Under the pieces are notes generated by a model. That model saw only the letters and a program-made list of their open reading frames with translations. It was not told where the DNA came from and made no database searches. From Phaeoceros laevis (taxonomy: Eukaryota > Anthocerotophyta > Anthocerotopsida > Notothyladales): a stretch of 44,786 nucleotides of DNA. Position numbers and translations under genes: made by a program. Shown here piece after piece: positions 22,635-33,582 of this stretch (the stretch's first letter is position 1; every line of letters begins with the position of its first letter). The stretch is taken from positions 1 through 44,786 of the forward strand of contig JBNGIQ010008887.1 of the NCBI GenBank assembly GCA_049999765.1, read 5' to 3'.

Positions 22635-23819
22635 ATGGCCGCTTCGCCCGCCGTGGTCCTCTCGCCATCTCCATGTTTCACCGCGACAGTCCCGCTTCGG
22701 GGCAGGTTCTATGCACGCAGGTTGGTTCGGGTCGTTGCAGGCATCAGCAGAAGCCTCACAGCAGGAAGAGGCTGCAGCAGTAGCCGCAGCAGCAAGACCA
22801 GCGCAGGGCCTACTGCTCCGCCTGCGGTGGGAATGGAGGCGGACGGGGAGCCCTTGCTGAGGCTCAGCACTAGAAGCAGCAGCACCAGCACCAACAACAA
22901 CAGCAGCACCAGCCTCCTGGTGCCAGCTTTGGAGCGCAGCCTCAACTTGGAGGAGGACAACAAGGAATTGCGGCTGGCAAATGGCAAGGTGGCAGGCAGC
23001 GGCGGCAAGGACGAGCTGTGGGAGCAGGTGAAGCGGGAGGCCCGGGCGGACTCGGAGGCGGAGCCGGCGCTGGCCAGCTACATGTACTCCACCATTCTGG
23101 CGCACAGGTCCTTGGAGCGGGCGCTGGCATTCCACCTGGGGAACAAGCTGTGCAGCAACACGCTACTGAGCACGCAGCTCTTCACGCTCATCGACGACAC
23201 CCTGACGGAGGACTCCCATATTAGGGATGCGGTGAGGGCGGACATCCGGGCCACCAAGGACAGGGACCCTGCCTGCGTATCCCTCTGCCACTGCATGCTC
23301 AATTTCAAGGGCTTCCTGGCGTGCCAGGCGCACCGGGTGGCGCACCGGCTGTGGAACCAGGGCCGCATGTCCCTGGCGCTGGCCATCCAGTCCCGGGTGT
23401 CGGAGGTGTTTCAGGTGGACATCCACCCCGCCGCCAAGGTGGGCAAGGGTGTGCTTCTGGACCACGCTACCGGGGTGGTGGTGGGGGAGACCGCCTCCAT
23501 CGGCGACAACGTCTCCATCCTGCACCATGTCACCCTGGGAGGCACGGGAGCCTGCGTGGGGGACAGGCACCCAAAGATTGCAGATGGGGTGCTCATAGGG
23601 GCCGGTGCCACGCTCTTGGGACCCATCAGGATCGGCGAGGGTGCCAAGATCGGAGCGGGCTCGCTGGTGCTGCGAGATGTGCCTGCCCATTGCACTGCCG
23701 TGGGCAATCCTGCTCGCCTTGTGGGCGGCACGCGGGCTCCTGGGATACTCCAGGAGAATCCCAGCCAGACAATGGACCACACTTCTTTCGCCAAGAGCTG
23801 GTCCGACTATGTAATCTAA
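22635..23819 (+). CDS. Serine O-acetyltransferase, probably organellar
   Basis: Transfers acetyl from acetyl-CoA to L-serine, giving O-acetylserine for cysteine synthesis, in complex with O-acetylserine (thiol) lyase. Single uninterrupted exon, 394 residues. Residues 1 to about 60 are Ser/Arg/Ala-rich, like a transit peptide, followed by a low-complexity Ser/Asn/Thr linker. The N-terminal helical SATase domain includes ELWEQVKREARADSEAEPAL and FHLGNKLCSNTLLSTQLF. The left-handed beta-helix follows, with VDIHPAAKVGKG, LDHATGVVVGETASIGDNV, LHHVTLGGTG, DRHPKI, IGAGATLLGPIRIG and AVGNPARLVGG. The protein ends WSDYVI, the conserved tail that docks into the thiol lyase. Start: ATG in good context, just downstream of frame-breaking sequence. 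Coding GC content is clearly higher than in the neighbours. Confidence 0.95.
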   Translation: MAASPAVVLSPSPCFTATVPLRGRFYARRLVRVVAGISRSLTAGRGCSSSRSSKTSAGPTAPPAVGMEADGEPLLRLSTRSSSTSTNNNSSTSLLVPALERSLNLEEDNKELRLANGKVAGSGGKDELWEQVKREARADSEAEPALASYMYSTILAHRSLERALAFHLGNKLCSNTLLSTQLFTLIDDTLTEDSHIRDAVRADIRATKDRDPACVSLCHCMLNFKGFLACQAHRVAHRLWNQGRMSLALAIQSRVSEVFQVDIHPAAKVGKGVLLDHATGVVVGETASIGDNVSILHHVTLGGTGACVGDRHPKIADGVLIGAGATLLGPIRIGEGAKIGAGSLVLRDVPAHCTAVGNPARLVGGTRAPGILQENPSQTMDHTSFAKSWSDYVI

Positions 23820-24938
23820 GTTCAAAATAGACACTTCTTCATCATTCATCTAGAGAGGAGGAGCCTGCAGGCCGACCTTAATGGCCTCGGTCCTACTCTT
23901 AGGACGACAAGTAAGCTAGTAGCTAGGTTCCTGAGGCAGGGTGGGTAGCAGAAGAATCCAGCCCCCTCAGTTGTAAAGCCATTATTATATTTATGCCTTC
24001 TCCAAACAGAAGGCCAGATAACAGCAGCAGCCATGATTCCAGACTGGCTGTGTTGCTTCTTTATTGGGGTGTCATATTTTCTATGTCTATGGCAGCGTCT
24101 CCTGAAGTTGCTGGTCAACTAGATACTGTGACAGTTTTCTCCTGTTGGTGCATTGAATCTGCTACAAGGTAGCAAAATATACGTTCTTGAAAGCAGGTGA
24201 CGACAGTGAAGTTAATCCAAGCATGGATAGGCCTAATCTTACCGGAAGAGCGTCCTTGGACTCCTTGTGACGTAATGTGTGATGGATGCCTCTAGCACCT
24301 GTCGTAGAATGGTACTCCGTTTTGTGTCTAAGTCTTCCAACTCACGTGGGCCTGTCACGTCTGATGAGGCATGAAACAGTGACAGAATCTGTTGCAACTC
24401 TACAAGAATGCCATCTGGAGCAGGTGCAGAAAATCGCAGCAGCCTTCCGGGTCGTTGCAGAAAACCGTCCGAGGAGAAGACGGGTGGTGGGTGCGGAAGT
24501 GGAAAGTGATCAAGGGCCACTGAGGTCAGTTTGGGAGCAATGGTGACTCCTGCCTCATCAAGTAGAATCCGTTGCACAGTGGTTGAAGGTCACGGTCAGC
24601 AAACGCACCTTCAATCAGGTGGACCAAGCCACTCCAAGCCACGTGCTACATTTGTGTGCGAATTTTGCATCTAACCATCAAACAAACACTACAGAGAGTG
24701 TCGGACATGTTGAGCTCCTATAGCACGACTTTGTAAGATAATGATGTCAAGAAAAAAATGGAGCTTCAGGTGAATCAGGTCTGCATCTTTCACATCCAAT
24801 AACCCACTCAGAACCAGAAGACTATTTATCTAGCAACCAACACAGTCAATTCCTCATGAGCGAGCGAGTTCTATTTGTTCAAGGGCGAGTTCTATTTGTC
24901 CTAGCAAGCATCATATGCTCTACAACAAGCGCTGTTGT
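23820..24938. other. Convergent intergenic region (SAT / LACS)
   Basis: This holds two 3'UTRs. A minus-strand frame at about 24239-24577 (112 codons after the preceding stop, Pro/Leu-rich) matches no family I recognise and has no clear ATG or splice partner. A 17-base word (GCGAGTTCTATTTGTYC) is repeated near 24865 and 24885. No gene is supported. Confidence 0.45.
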
Positions 24939-27158
24939 CTAAGCATATAGAGCATGGAGATCGTTGGCGAAAGCCTTCTTGATGCTCTCCCGCTTCAGCT
25001 TGAGGGCCGCAGTGACCAGGCCAGTGTCAGCTGTCCAAGCATCAGGAAGCAGTTTAATCTTGGCAGGAACTTCAAATTTTTGCAATTTTGCCTCCTTGCC
25101 GATCTGGGATATGGACTTTATGACCTCCTGCACCGCTTCCTTGCTCTTGCACAACTCTGTTAGATCTTGAAAGGTGACGCCTACCTTCTTAGCCCAATCT
25201 TCCAAAGCTGCATGACCTGCCACCACCAGCGCAACTGCATAGCTGTGAAAAGGATCTGCGTGCACCATGATGTTCTCCACGTATGGACTGGCAGCCAAAA
25301 CTGCCTCCACCTTGCCTAGAGATACGTATTCCCCGTGCTGTAACTTCACAATATCCTTCTTCCTGTCCACGATTTCGAGGCAGCCATCAGGATGGAATCT
25401 GCCAATGTCCCCAGTGTAGAACCAACGCAACCCCCTGGAATCCACCTTGTACACTTCATCAGTCTTGACCTGATTCTTGAAGTACCCCAACGTCACAGAG
25501 GGCCCCCCGATGACAATTTCTCCTCTCGGCATGGGTTTGTCCGAGGCAAGATAGCCACCTTCCTCCCAGTCCACCAGCTTGATGTAAGCGTGCGGCACTG
25601 GCGGGCCTACTCTCCCAACAGTGGTATCATCCCACTCACTGAAGGTACCACCTGAGCAGGTTTCAGTCAACCCGTAGCCCTGACCTATGGGAGCGCCGAA
25701 GGTGACATTGATGAACCGCTGCGTGTCCCGCGAGAGAGGAGCTCCACCAGAGAGCATCCCCCGCACCCTGCCTCCCAGCACGGCCCGGATCTTCTTAAAC
25801 ACCAGAGCTTCCCACAGCGCCTTCTCCAAGCCCCAGGCTCCCAACCAGCTGCCTTCCACGGCTGCCAGCCTCCGGTTGTAAGCAAAATTGAAGAGCGCCT
25901 TAGCAACACCTCCCTTGGCGTCCACCTGCTTCCTCACCCCGTCCCGCACCCGATCCAGGATGGCAGGCACGGCGGTCATCAACGTCGGGTGCAATTGCGA
26001 CGCGTCCCCCTTGGTACCCTTCTTGATTTTGCTCGCGGTATCCGTCAAGGTGAGGGGGGAGCCATACCCTATGGCCCCTCCGCTCGCGCTGAGTGTGAGC
26101 TCCGCTGCCAGCTCCATGACATGGGCCAGAGGCAGGTAGGCAATGTAGATATCGCTGGGACCAAGCCCCGGCACCAAAAATGAGATCCCCCCGATGGTGG
26201 ACACGATGTTGCGGTGCGTCATCATCACACCCTTGGGCATCCCGGTGGAGCCGCTGGTGTACATGATAACAGCTATGTCGCTGTGCGAGGGTAGATCCGG
26301 CTCCACAGGGGCCTGCTGCCCTAGGGCCTCCACCTTGGAGAAGGGCTCCACCGTCCAAGACGCTGCCCGGCCGGAAAGAGACGGCACCTTCCCGTCCTTC
26401 TCATCATCCATGTACACCACGCGCCGGATGGTATTGAGCTGCCCGCTCATGTGCAGCACCTTCTCCAGCTGCTTGCCATCGCACACCACAGTGGTCACCT
26501 CCGTCTCGTTGAGCGAGTAGGCCAGCGCCTCCTCCCCCAGGGAAGCGTAGATCGTCACCACCGCCGCATTGCGCCGGAAGCAAGCGTTCGCGGCGATGAA
26601 CCACTCCGCCCTGGTCTCAGCGAAGATGGCCACCCTCTCTCCCTTACCGTGCCCGATGGCCACCAGTCCCGATGCGAAATTGGACACCCGCTGGAACACC
26701 TGCCTGTAGGTCAGCCAGACATAGCCTCCCAGGTGCAACTTCTCGAAGGCCCTGCCGTCCGGGCCCGTCTCCATCTCCCTGGACACCAAGCTCCTGCTCC
26801 CGAGCAGCGGGTGCTGCGCGAATTTGCCGCACGCCTGCTCGAAGAGCGCGGGTATGGTGACGGCCCCATCGCAGTCCTCCACCAGGCTCAAGAACCTCTG
26901 GTTGCGGTAGGTGACGCCCTCCGGATCCGCCCCGAGCTCCACCGGCACCCCGCGCAGCTTCTGCCTCTTCTTGGCCCCCCGCTCCCTCACAGCCACCGCG
27001 GCCGCGACCATGGCCACTATCCCTACCACAACCCCAGCCATGGACACAGAACTGGACTGGGAAGAATCGGGACCCTTGGACGTACGCAAAAATGCGACCA
27101 GCAGGAGCGCCAGAAGGGGAAAGACGAGGGAGAAGAGGATAACATTTTCGGCAGCCAT
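24939..27158 (-). CDS. Long-chain acyl-CoA synthetase, LACS8/9 type
   Basis: Activates long-chain fatty acids to acyl-CoA with ATP. The LACS8/9 group is membrane-anchored at ER or plastid envelope. Single exon, 739 residues from the ATG at 27158. The first about 50 residues contain a hydrophobic anchor ([19 protein letters not shown]) and a second apolar stretch. Adenylate-forming motifs: [90 protein letters not shown] and [19 protein letters not shown]. The end, [16 protein letters not shown], is the normal C-terminus. It has no introns, although plant homologues are usually split by many. It is divergent from the WWRT-motif gene. Confidence 0.95.
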   Translation of the reverse strand: MAAENVILFSLVFPLLALLLVAFLRTSKGPDSSQSSSVSMAGVVVGIVAMVAAAVAVRERGAKKRQKLRGVPVELGADPEGVTYRNQRFLSLVEDCDGAVTIPALFEQACGKFAQHPLLGSRSLVSREMETGPDGRAFEKLHLGGYVWLTYRQVFQRVSNFASGLVAIGHGKGERVAIFAETRAEWFIAANACFRRNAAVVTIYASLGEEALAYSLNETEVTTVVCDGKQLEKVLHMSGQLNTIRRVVYMDDEKDGKVPSLSGRAASWTVEPFSKVEALGQQAPVEPDLPSHSDIAVIMYTSGSTGMPKGVMMTHRNIVSTIGGISFLVPGLGPSDIYIAYLPLAHVMELAAELTLSASGGAIGYGSPLTLTDTASKIKKGTKGDASQLHPTLMTAVPAILDRVRDGVRKQVDAKGGVAKALFNFAYNRRLAAVEGSWLGAWGLEKALWEALVFKKIRAVLGGRVRGMLSGGAPLSRDTQRFINVTFGAPIGQGYGLTETCSGGTFSEWDDTTVGRVGPPVPHAYIKLVDWEEGGYLASDKPMPRGEIVIGGPSVTLGYFKNQVKTDEVYKVDSRGLRWFYTGDIGRFHPDGCLEIVDRKKDIVKLQHGEYVSLGKVEAVLAASPYVENIMVHADPFHSYAVALVVAGHAALEDWAKKVGVTFQDLTELCKSKEAVQEVIKSISQIGKEAKLQKFEVPAKIKLLPDAWTADTGLVTAALKLKRESIKKAFANDLHALYA

Positions 27159-27600
27159 GGAAGGCCCGCCCGAGCACAAAGCCCTCCCCGCCTGCCTGCA
27201 GACAGAAGTGTCTAGGGCGCTCGGGGATCCCGAGCGCCCGGGCTATAACTGCAGCCGGCGAGCGAGGCCGGAGCAGGCAGCGGAAGGGCGGGCTAGTCCG
27301 GGCGAGGAGAGAGAGCCACGCAGGCAGTGACAGGGCTAGGGGTCGCTCGCCGGTCGGTGTCAGGGCAGGTGTGCGGTGGGTAGCGCAAGAGCTGGTGCGC
27401 TGAAGAAGGAGAAAACGAGGACGGAAGGGTGAGTGAGGAAGGAGTCCTTGAGGCAGAGAGAAGCTGGTGGTTGAGCTCTCCTTCGTTTTACGACTTTACT
27501 TATGCCTTGCCCTAACCGCACATGGAAGCAAGGCGTGGCGCCACGAGGCGCCGTGTCCCAGCCTAGGCTTCGTCAGCCGGCCACAAGTGTCCAGCAGCTT
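27159..27600. promoter_or_regulatory. Divergent promoter region, LACS / WWRT-motif gene
   Basis: GC-rich stretch between divergent genes, with direct GA/GGC-rich words at 27240-27450 typical of a 5'UTR. A possible first exon of the downstream gene begins with the ATG at about 27521, followed by a MEARRGATRR-like peptide; this is unproven. Confidence 0.35.
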
Positions 27601-27614
27601 TGTACAGTTTTCTT

Positions 27615-29470
27615 CCTCTTATAGGTCGGTGCGCCGTCGGATGTGTGTCTCCAGGTAGGCTGGAAAGAGCATGCCATCAATTTGCGCGATTTGCTGGCAG
27701 TCTTGGATTTGCTGTTCACAAAAGAGCACAAGAACGCTGCAATTGGTGAAAAGTGGGAGTCCTGGATGAGTTGGGTAACTCTGGATCCAAATCGCCACTG
27801 GAGCGCAATCCATGTTCCCACCAAGGGTTCTCGGTCCAGAAGCATTCGCTGTCCAAGAAGGTGCATTGAGTATGGGGAAATCTTGGAGACTTCAAAGCTT
27901 GTCACACAGAAGGAGCTTTGTGCAAAGGGGATAGCAGGGGTGCTCGGCTCGGCATCTAGCCCTGGTGAGTCCGCCGCTCTCGAGCTCGAATGGCAGGTAG
28001 TGGTAGAGAACCAGACAGAGAATCCATTTCCAAGGTATTCAGAATCCTCCTCTGCACCCCAGGAGTGCAAACCTGACTTGGATGAAGACGAGTTCGTGCC
28101 TGTTCTGGGGTTGGAGAGAGATAACCAGGATGTTGTTCAGTTGGGGGACGAGGCCAGCGAGGATGACACATCCGAGGGCAGGATGGAGCAGGACATTTGG
28201 GGCCCTGACGGATCTAGCATGGACGATGAGCAGTCGAGGATGTTCTGGAACAGTGTCAACTGCGAGTCATTTGTTTCCTCGGAATATAGTGGCCCCTCTC
28301 ATACACTCCGCACAGGAAGCAGTGCCTGGTGGCGCACAGCCAGTAGAGAAGAGCTTGCTGCCTTGGTGGCACAACAGGCAGTGCAGTGTTTGGAGAATTG
28401 CGATCTCCCTGCTGCAACCTCAGATGCTCCCAGCAACATGGCCAGTGACTCCAGGTTCCATAACGAAAGCAGTGTATGGTGGCGGACAGCTGGTAAGCAG
28501 GAACTGGCTGCCCTTGTTGCTCAAAAGGCTACGAACTGCTTAGAAAACTGTGATCTCCCCACGCCCCAGCAGCAGAAGAGACAAACTGCACGTCATGACC
28601 TAATCAATTACGAACTGGGCCTCTCAGAATCCGTGAACAGCAAGCTCATGGCATCCCTTATACACAAAGACCAACAACACCAGCTTGATAGCGTGGGCCT
28701 TCCTGTTCCCCTGCTCAACATCATCTTCGGCAGCAGCAGCTTAAGTGCATCTCCTGAACGTTTGCACCAAGAGGCAAAGCCTGTGATTTCTAAGAGTCCA
28801 CCAATTGCCTCCTTAAGCTGCAATGCATATCAGAGCCCGAGCAGGTAGCATACCGACCTTCGTATCCTTCCATAACTACCTGCCCAGAATGTTGCACCTC
28901 TGTGGTCCTAAATTTTATCTGTCTGAACCTGCATCCAGTCTCAGCACAACCTGGTGTGTGGAGGAGGAAGAAAGCAGCTGTTTCGAGACTGAACCCGAGC
29001 TTTTGAGCCAAGCCCTTTGTCATTCTCAATCTCGGGCTAGAGAAGCAGAGAGGGAAGCCAGGCAGGCCAGAAAGGCGGCAGAGAAAGCCAACCGCGAGAA
29101 GGAGCAGCTTGCTCACATGTTTTGCATGGAGGCAGCAACTCTTACATACTACAGACGACGGGTAACCTCGCTGGAAGCAGAAAACTTCTGCTTGCGGACA
29201 TTTTGCAAAAGCAACCCTGTGTGGATTGAAAACAGCACCTTCAATCCTGTCAAAGCGCAGGACCGTTGGCCACGCAACCATTGGAGAAACACTAGCAAAG
29301 AGCACACAGTAAGGTACCAGTTTCTAAAAGTGCCAGATAGGAAACAGGCATCTATAAAGCTGAAATCAGATGGGTCATGTGTTGTGATGGAGTCCACGGT
29401 CGGACTAGCGTTCACCTTGGGCCTCAGCCTGGCGGGTGCTGGACTCATGCTGGGCTGGAGTATGAGATAA
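27615..29470 (+). CDS. Plant-specific WWRT-motif protein with coiled coil and C-terminal membrane segment
   Basis: Unknown function. Two exons read: from about 27627 (acceptor ttatag, frame open from VGAPSDVCLQVGW) to 28844, and 28888-29470, joined by a 43-nt intron; a short upstream first exon with the ATG is likely. The middle is acidic and Ser-rich. The motif SAWWRTASREELAALVAQ...ENCDLP occurs at about 28320 and again, as SVWWRTAGKQELAALVAQ...ENCDLP, at about 28467. Plant proteins I recall have it once, as WWRT-DR-ELA..VAQ..ENCDLP. The second exon has a charged coiled coil (SRAREAEREARQARKAAEKA) and a final hydrophobic segment VGLAFTLGLSLAGAGLMLGW with MR at the end, a possible tail anchor. 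The 43-nt intron is unusually short, but frame and homology support it. Confidence 0.65.
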
Positions 29471-30014
29471 TTCTGGGTACAAACTTCCTCCAAAACGGAG
29501 ACAGTCGAGATCGGCACGGCTCTGGTCAACAGCTGGAAGACGGATATACGGCAATAGTGAAGATAGGCAGCCCAGGTCACAAGGTGTACAGAGGCTGGGG
29601 TAGAAAGGTAGTAGGAGATAAAATCACTAGAACTGCGGAGATAACTTTCAAGTAGGAGGCATGCATATTTTTGGCAAAGAAACACGTCTGGAAGTCATCC
29701 AAATCCAACAAGCAAAGCTTTTTCAATCATTCCACGAATCCTACTTCGTCTTTCATTGCAAGTAACAAGAGTACAAAATTTGCTTAATCCTCACTGCACC
29801 TAAGACTTTCATAAAATGGAAGTTTGGAGTTCAACGCTTCATCCTAATACACACACTGATCACAAGAACACCGTTAGAACTGGAAATCAACGACCAGGAT
29901 GGGATGCAACTTTTTGATTTCTGTGCGAACAGCCAACTCAGCCTCACTCGCAACTTGCCTGAGACTTGCAGGGCTAGAGCTCAGTCGGCCAAAAGGCTAA
30001 TGCTCGAAAATTGT
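29471..30014. other. Convergent intergenic region (WWRT gene / HYPK-like)
   Basis: 3'UTRs of both genes; no gene seen. The 92-codon plus frame at 29377-29655 mostly overlaps the WWRT gene in another frame and is a shadow. Confidence 0.5.
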
Positions 30015-30681
30015 TCATACTAGCAGCGAGCGGATGGCAGCTATGGCATCGCCCTTGTACTCCCTCAGCCTTCTTTCAGCGACCTTCTTATCCAACTGCA
30101 AGAACATCATACAAGCTGTCTACTGAAGGCGATGGCCAGGAACGAATTCAACAATCAGGGCACCATGCGTTACCTCCAGCTCACTGGCAATAACATCTAC
30201 GTCTGCCGGGTTGATTTTGACTGCAGCCAATTCCTTTTCCCTGTAGAGCAGAAATTAGGGTCTTGCGACACCAACCCCTGCTCCTGCATCCACCTAAAAA
30301 CGAGGCTCCAAGCCACTAACCTTAACCTCTGCGCGTTACGATCTGCTTCTGCTGAAGCGGCAATCGATGCCATAGCCTGTCATTGAGACCGAAGGTCACT
30401 GAGTCAAAAGACTTAAACCTAGGCACATGCACAACGCCCGGTCCATGGCCGTCCACGCTACTCCAGAAACCAATCAAGGCAAAAAGCTCACAAGGGTTCA
30501 GTAACCCTTTGAGGCAACAGACAATACTGCGGCCAATGCCAAGAGGTGAAACCTGCTGCACGCGGGTGGAATCAAGCTGCCTATCCTCCACATGATCAGT
30601 GAGCGAGTCTAAGGCCTTGCTTTGCTGCTGAAGGTCTTTGGAATCCTTCCCACGACCCGCCTCTGCCTCCTCTTCCGCCAT
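30015..30681 (-). CDS. HYPK-like protein (NatA regulator with UBA-like C-terminus)
   Basis: Small chaperone-like protein that binds and regulates the N-terminal acetyltransferase NatA at ribosomes. Exons (minus): 30681-30553, 30376-30327, 30240-30174 and 30095-30015, giving 108 residues. The N-terminus is acidic (MAEEEAEAGRGKDSKDLQQQ). LDSLTDHVEDRQLDSTRVQQ, then AMASIAASAEADRNAQR, lead into EKELAAVKINPADVDVIASE and LDKKVAERRLREYKGDAIAA, which form the C-terminal three-helix UBA-like domain of the HYPK/NAC-alpha class. Length and order match plant and animal HYPK. All splice phases agree. Confidence 0.88.
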
Positions 30682-31574
30682 GGTTCAGTTCAAAGCAACA
30701 GACCACCCCAAGTTTCTTGCCGGAAGGTCACAGCGATACCGGAATACCCAGCAGCAAGGGCACACCGTATTCAATTAGTAGATAATAAAACTTTCGAATG
30801 CTGCCTCGTGGCCTAATGGGTTTCATCTCGCGGCCTTACATCAGTTTGCTGCACGTGTGGCTTCTTGGCGCAACGAAACACCAGAAATAAACACGTACAA
30901 AAGCATTTTCTCATCCTTTTCCATTCCTAGATAGAGTGATATAGTTGCATGCGAGATGAGTGCTGGGCTTCCTCGCCTTGTGACTACGGCTACAAGATTC
31001 GTGGTGGCGGAATATAACTTTGCGGTGCTGGAACACTAGCACCGGCTGACCGTCTGGACCGTCTGGCCCTGGGATACGTCTACATTAAGGCAGTTTGTGG
31101 CATATACAAACAACCCAGAGTGTGCAAATTCGAAGCTAGGAAACCATCCCCCACCTGACCGTCGCACCACAAGTGCTATCCTTCTGTCTAGATGAAAATA
31201 GAGTTCGGGAGAGTGTCAGGCGGAAACATGTTAAACCCCACTGGCTTCTCACAAGCCTGAAGAGGGTCCGAAGGACAGGCCTCTTGCCCAGTCAGTATTC
31301 GACGAAAATGAAAGCCATCTCGAATAATAATTAGTCGTGTCTCATAGGGCTCTCAAACGTGGTGTTGTTTAGATCCTTCATAGCCTTCGACTGACGAACA
31401 ATGCCTGGAAAATACAGGTGATGCCTGATTCAGGCTACCTAAGGTTAGGTAACCCGTCGATGTGTGACAGAAACACCAACGTGCTGACAGATAGAGGACA
31501 TGGGCTGCAAGAAAAGAAAGCTGGGACGGTACGAGTCATGGAGATTACCTTTCGCTTGCTCATTGATCAGGCAA
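30682..31574. other. Intergenic region between HYPK-like and F-box genes
   Basis: Both genes are on the minus strand; this holds the HYPK promoter and the F-box 3'UTR. Mixed composition; frames are short; no gene or repeat recognised. Confidence 0.5.
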
Positions 31575-32870
31575 TTATAGGCGAAGAGCTGGCCTGGACT
31601 CAAACAGATGAATCCAGCCACCCACGGCGAGGTTAGGCTGCTGCCAGATGGTGTACCACGAGTTCTTGACGATGTTATAAGCCAGGAGATGAGTCTCCTC
31701 GGTGCTCCTCTGGGGACTGTCCCTGTCCGAACTGTTGTCTCCGTCCGGAGTGCCGACCTCATTATCCGTCGTCTCCGGCTTATGCACCACCAGGAACATG
31801 ACGCCCCCAACGAGTTGCACATCCACCAGGTTGAAATCTACCATGTTGTCAGAGAAACACAGGCCACTCCACTCCCTGTTGCTGTCATCCATCATCCAAA
31901 TGCTTATGGCGCCGAGGGTGCTCTGCGCGGTCCAAAACAGCCTCCCGTTGTGCACGCAGAGGAACTCCTGGCGGAACTGCGTTCCTCCGAGCAGATTGGG
32001 CAGAGAGTGGGGCAACTCCAACCTGCTCAGCAATCTCCCATCCCCTGCGTCAAGCAACAGCAGCTTTGCGTTGGGTCGCCAGCGCCTGACCAGTACATAT
32101 ACCAAACCCTTGCACACAACACAAGAGGGCTTCCTGTGGTGCCGCGATTTCAGAGCACTGGCCTGCAGGTTGCTCAGCATGGTGGTCCAGGCCCCGGTGC
32201 TGCTCGAGTACACCCCCAGGTAGGTCTGGTCCACCTCCGTCCACAGGACCAGCACCTGGAAGCAGGGACACGCGCCCTGGTCCTCTGCCGCCACAGCAAT
32301 CACCATCTCATCCCATCCACAACCCGCATTCAACAGGGGAAGCTCTCGGGAGGTTTTGTTTGCGAGATTTACCAGGAACAACTCGCCGGTGTGCGCCTTC
32401 GCAATGCACACCAGGCCACACTCGGTGAGCAACACGTACTGCCACGTCTCAAGAGAGCGTGCGCGACCCGGTAAGTCCACAAAGTCCACCCTGTGGCCCT
32501 TGTAACGGCGCTGAAAGCCGTCGTCCCACTCCTTGGTTCTGAAGACATAGCGGAAGGTTTGGAAAGCACAAATTGGAGCACGGCAGGCAAGAGTGAGGGA
32601 GGCGCTTAGCTCCAGGAACTTGGAACAGGAGAGCAGCAGCCGCCAGGCCTTGCACACGGCTCGGAACCGCGCCTGCGCCGGGGCCGGCAGCCACAACAGC
32701 ACCTTCTCCAGCAGGTCCTGCGGCAGCCTGCTCCACACCCTCCTCTTGAGCGCCTCCTCCTCGCCTGCCGCACCCATGAACTTCTCGCCGATCAGGTAGA
32801 GCACCATGTGGTACTCGCCTTCCACCACCCTCGGAGACGGCAACCGCTGCATCAAGTCCGGCAACGCCAT
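31575..32870 (-). CDS. F-box protein with beta-propeller-like C-terminal region
   Basis: Probable substrate receptor of an SCF ubiquitin ligase. Single exon, 431 residues from the ATG at 32870. The F-box is at about residues 46-85 (WSRLPQDLLEKVLLWLPAPA, RFRAVCKAWRLLL). The rest shows the spaced hydrophobic strands of F-box-associated/kelch-type domains: CFQVLVLW, YLGVYSSSTGAW, GLVYVLVRRW, LLLLDAGDGRLL, GRLFWTAQ and MFLVVHKPE. An acidic Asp/Ser/Thr-rich insert (about 385-410) interrupts the last blades. The target is unknown. An intronless structure is usual for plant F-box genes. Confidence 0.85.
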   Translation of the reverse strand: MALPDLMQRLPSPRVVEGEYHMVLYLIGEKFMGAAGEEEALKRRVWSRLPQDLLEKVLLWLPAPAQARFRAVCKAWRLLLSCSKFLELSASLTLACRAPICAFQTFRYVFRTKEWDDGFQRRYKGHRVDFVDLPGRARSLETWQYVLLTECGLVCIAKAHTGELFLVNLANKTSRELPLLNAGCGWDEMVIAVAAEDQGACPCFQVLVLWTEVDQTYLGVYSSSTGAWTTMLSNLQASALKSRHHRKPSCVVCKGLVYVLVRRWRPNAKLLLLDAGDGRLLSRLELPHSLPNLLGGTQFRQEFLCVHNGRLFWTAQSTLGAISIWMMDDSNREWSGLCFSDNMVDFNLVDVQLVGGVMFLVVHKPETTDNEVGTPDGDNSSDRDSPQRSTEETHLLAYNIVKNSWYTIWQQPNLAVGGWIHLFESRPALRL

Positions 32871-33582
32871 CGCTGCTGCCCGCGGAAGGCGCAGCAAGCA
32901 GCCACGGAAGCCCCTACAGGGCCCTACAACACTCTGCTGCGTAGGGCAGCCAGATTCCCTCCGGTGTGGTTGAGCGAGCCATCAACAGGCTTCGAACCAG
33001 TCTCGTAGTTGTTGAGAGTCGGGAAACCTACTGCCTGGCTCCAGCTGGGCAGTCCTTCCCTCGCACATGTAGCCAGCCGGCCCCTGATTGGACCGGTATC
33101 GTGCGAGAGTGATTCGATACGCAATTCATACTTTCACTGCTCAGCGGCATCATGGCGATCTGACGCACAGCATCCATGTTACACCTAAAGTACTGCACGG
33201 ATCGTGATCTTACGAGTGGTAGGGCAGGCTGTGGGAGGTTTGAGTACAGAAGCGCAATAATGCAAGAACGCTGGGCACGCATGGTAAAGGAAAATAGGCA
33301 GATGATGAGCTTACCAAGCGTTCACTACAGCAGCTGACAGGCCTGCGGAAAGGTGGTCTCCAGCATCAAGGAAGGACGAGTGTAGTCTATAACAACGAAT
33401 TCTCAACAACACCACTCAAATCTGCCCCTGACGATTGGCCGGCCCGAACTTGACTGGGCAATGATGCCGGAGAATTTGGCTCTCGATCTGTTGTCGCAAT
33501 TGAAGTATGTAACGGCTGTCTCAAGCCCTAGCACTGCATCTCTTTCGGAAGGAGGACGTTTGAGAGCCAGCTGGAGGTAGAC
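32871..33582. other. Divergent intergenic region (F-box / RecX)
   Basis: Holds two promoters. A stretch near 32960-33030 with GGCTTCGAACC resembles a tRNA T-arm but does not fold as a tRNA. No gene supported. Confidence 0.5.

Noticed and set aside
22548-23849. Long antisense and alternate-frame ORFs over the serine acetyltransferase gene
   Set aside because: High GC lowers stop frequency; these are shadows of the real frame.
24239-24577. 112-codon minus-strand frame between SAT and LACS
   Set aside because: No ATG near its start, a stop just upstream, no family recognised and no splice partner found.
32960-33060. tRNA-like T-arm (GGTTCGAAGCC on the minus strand)
   Set aside because: The arms around it do not form a cloverleaf and the T stem itself has a mismatch.
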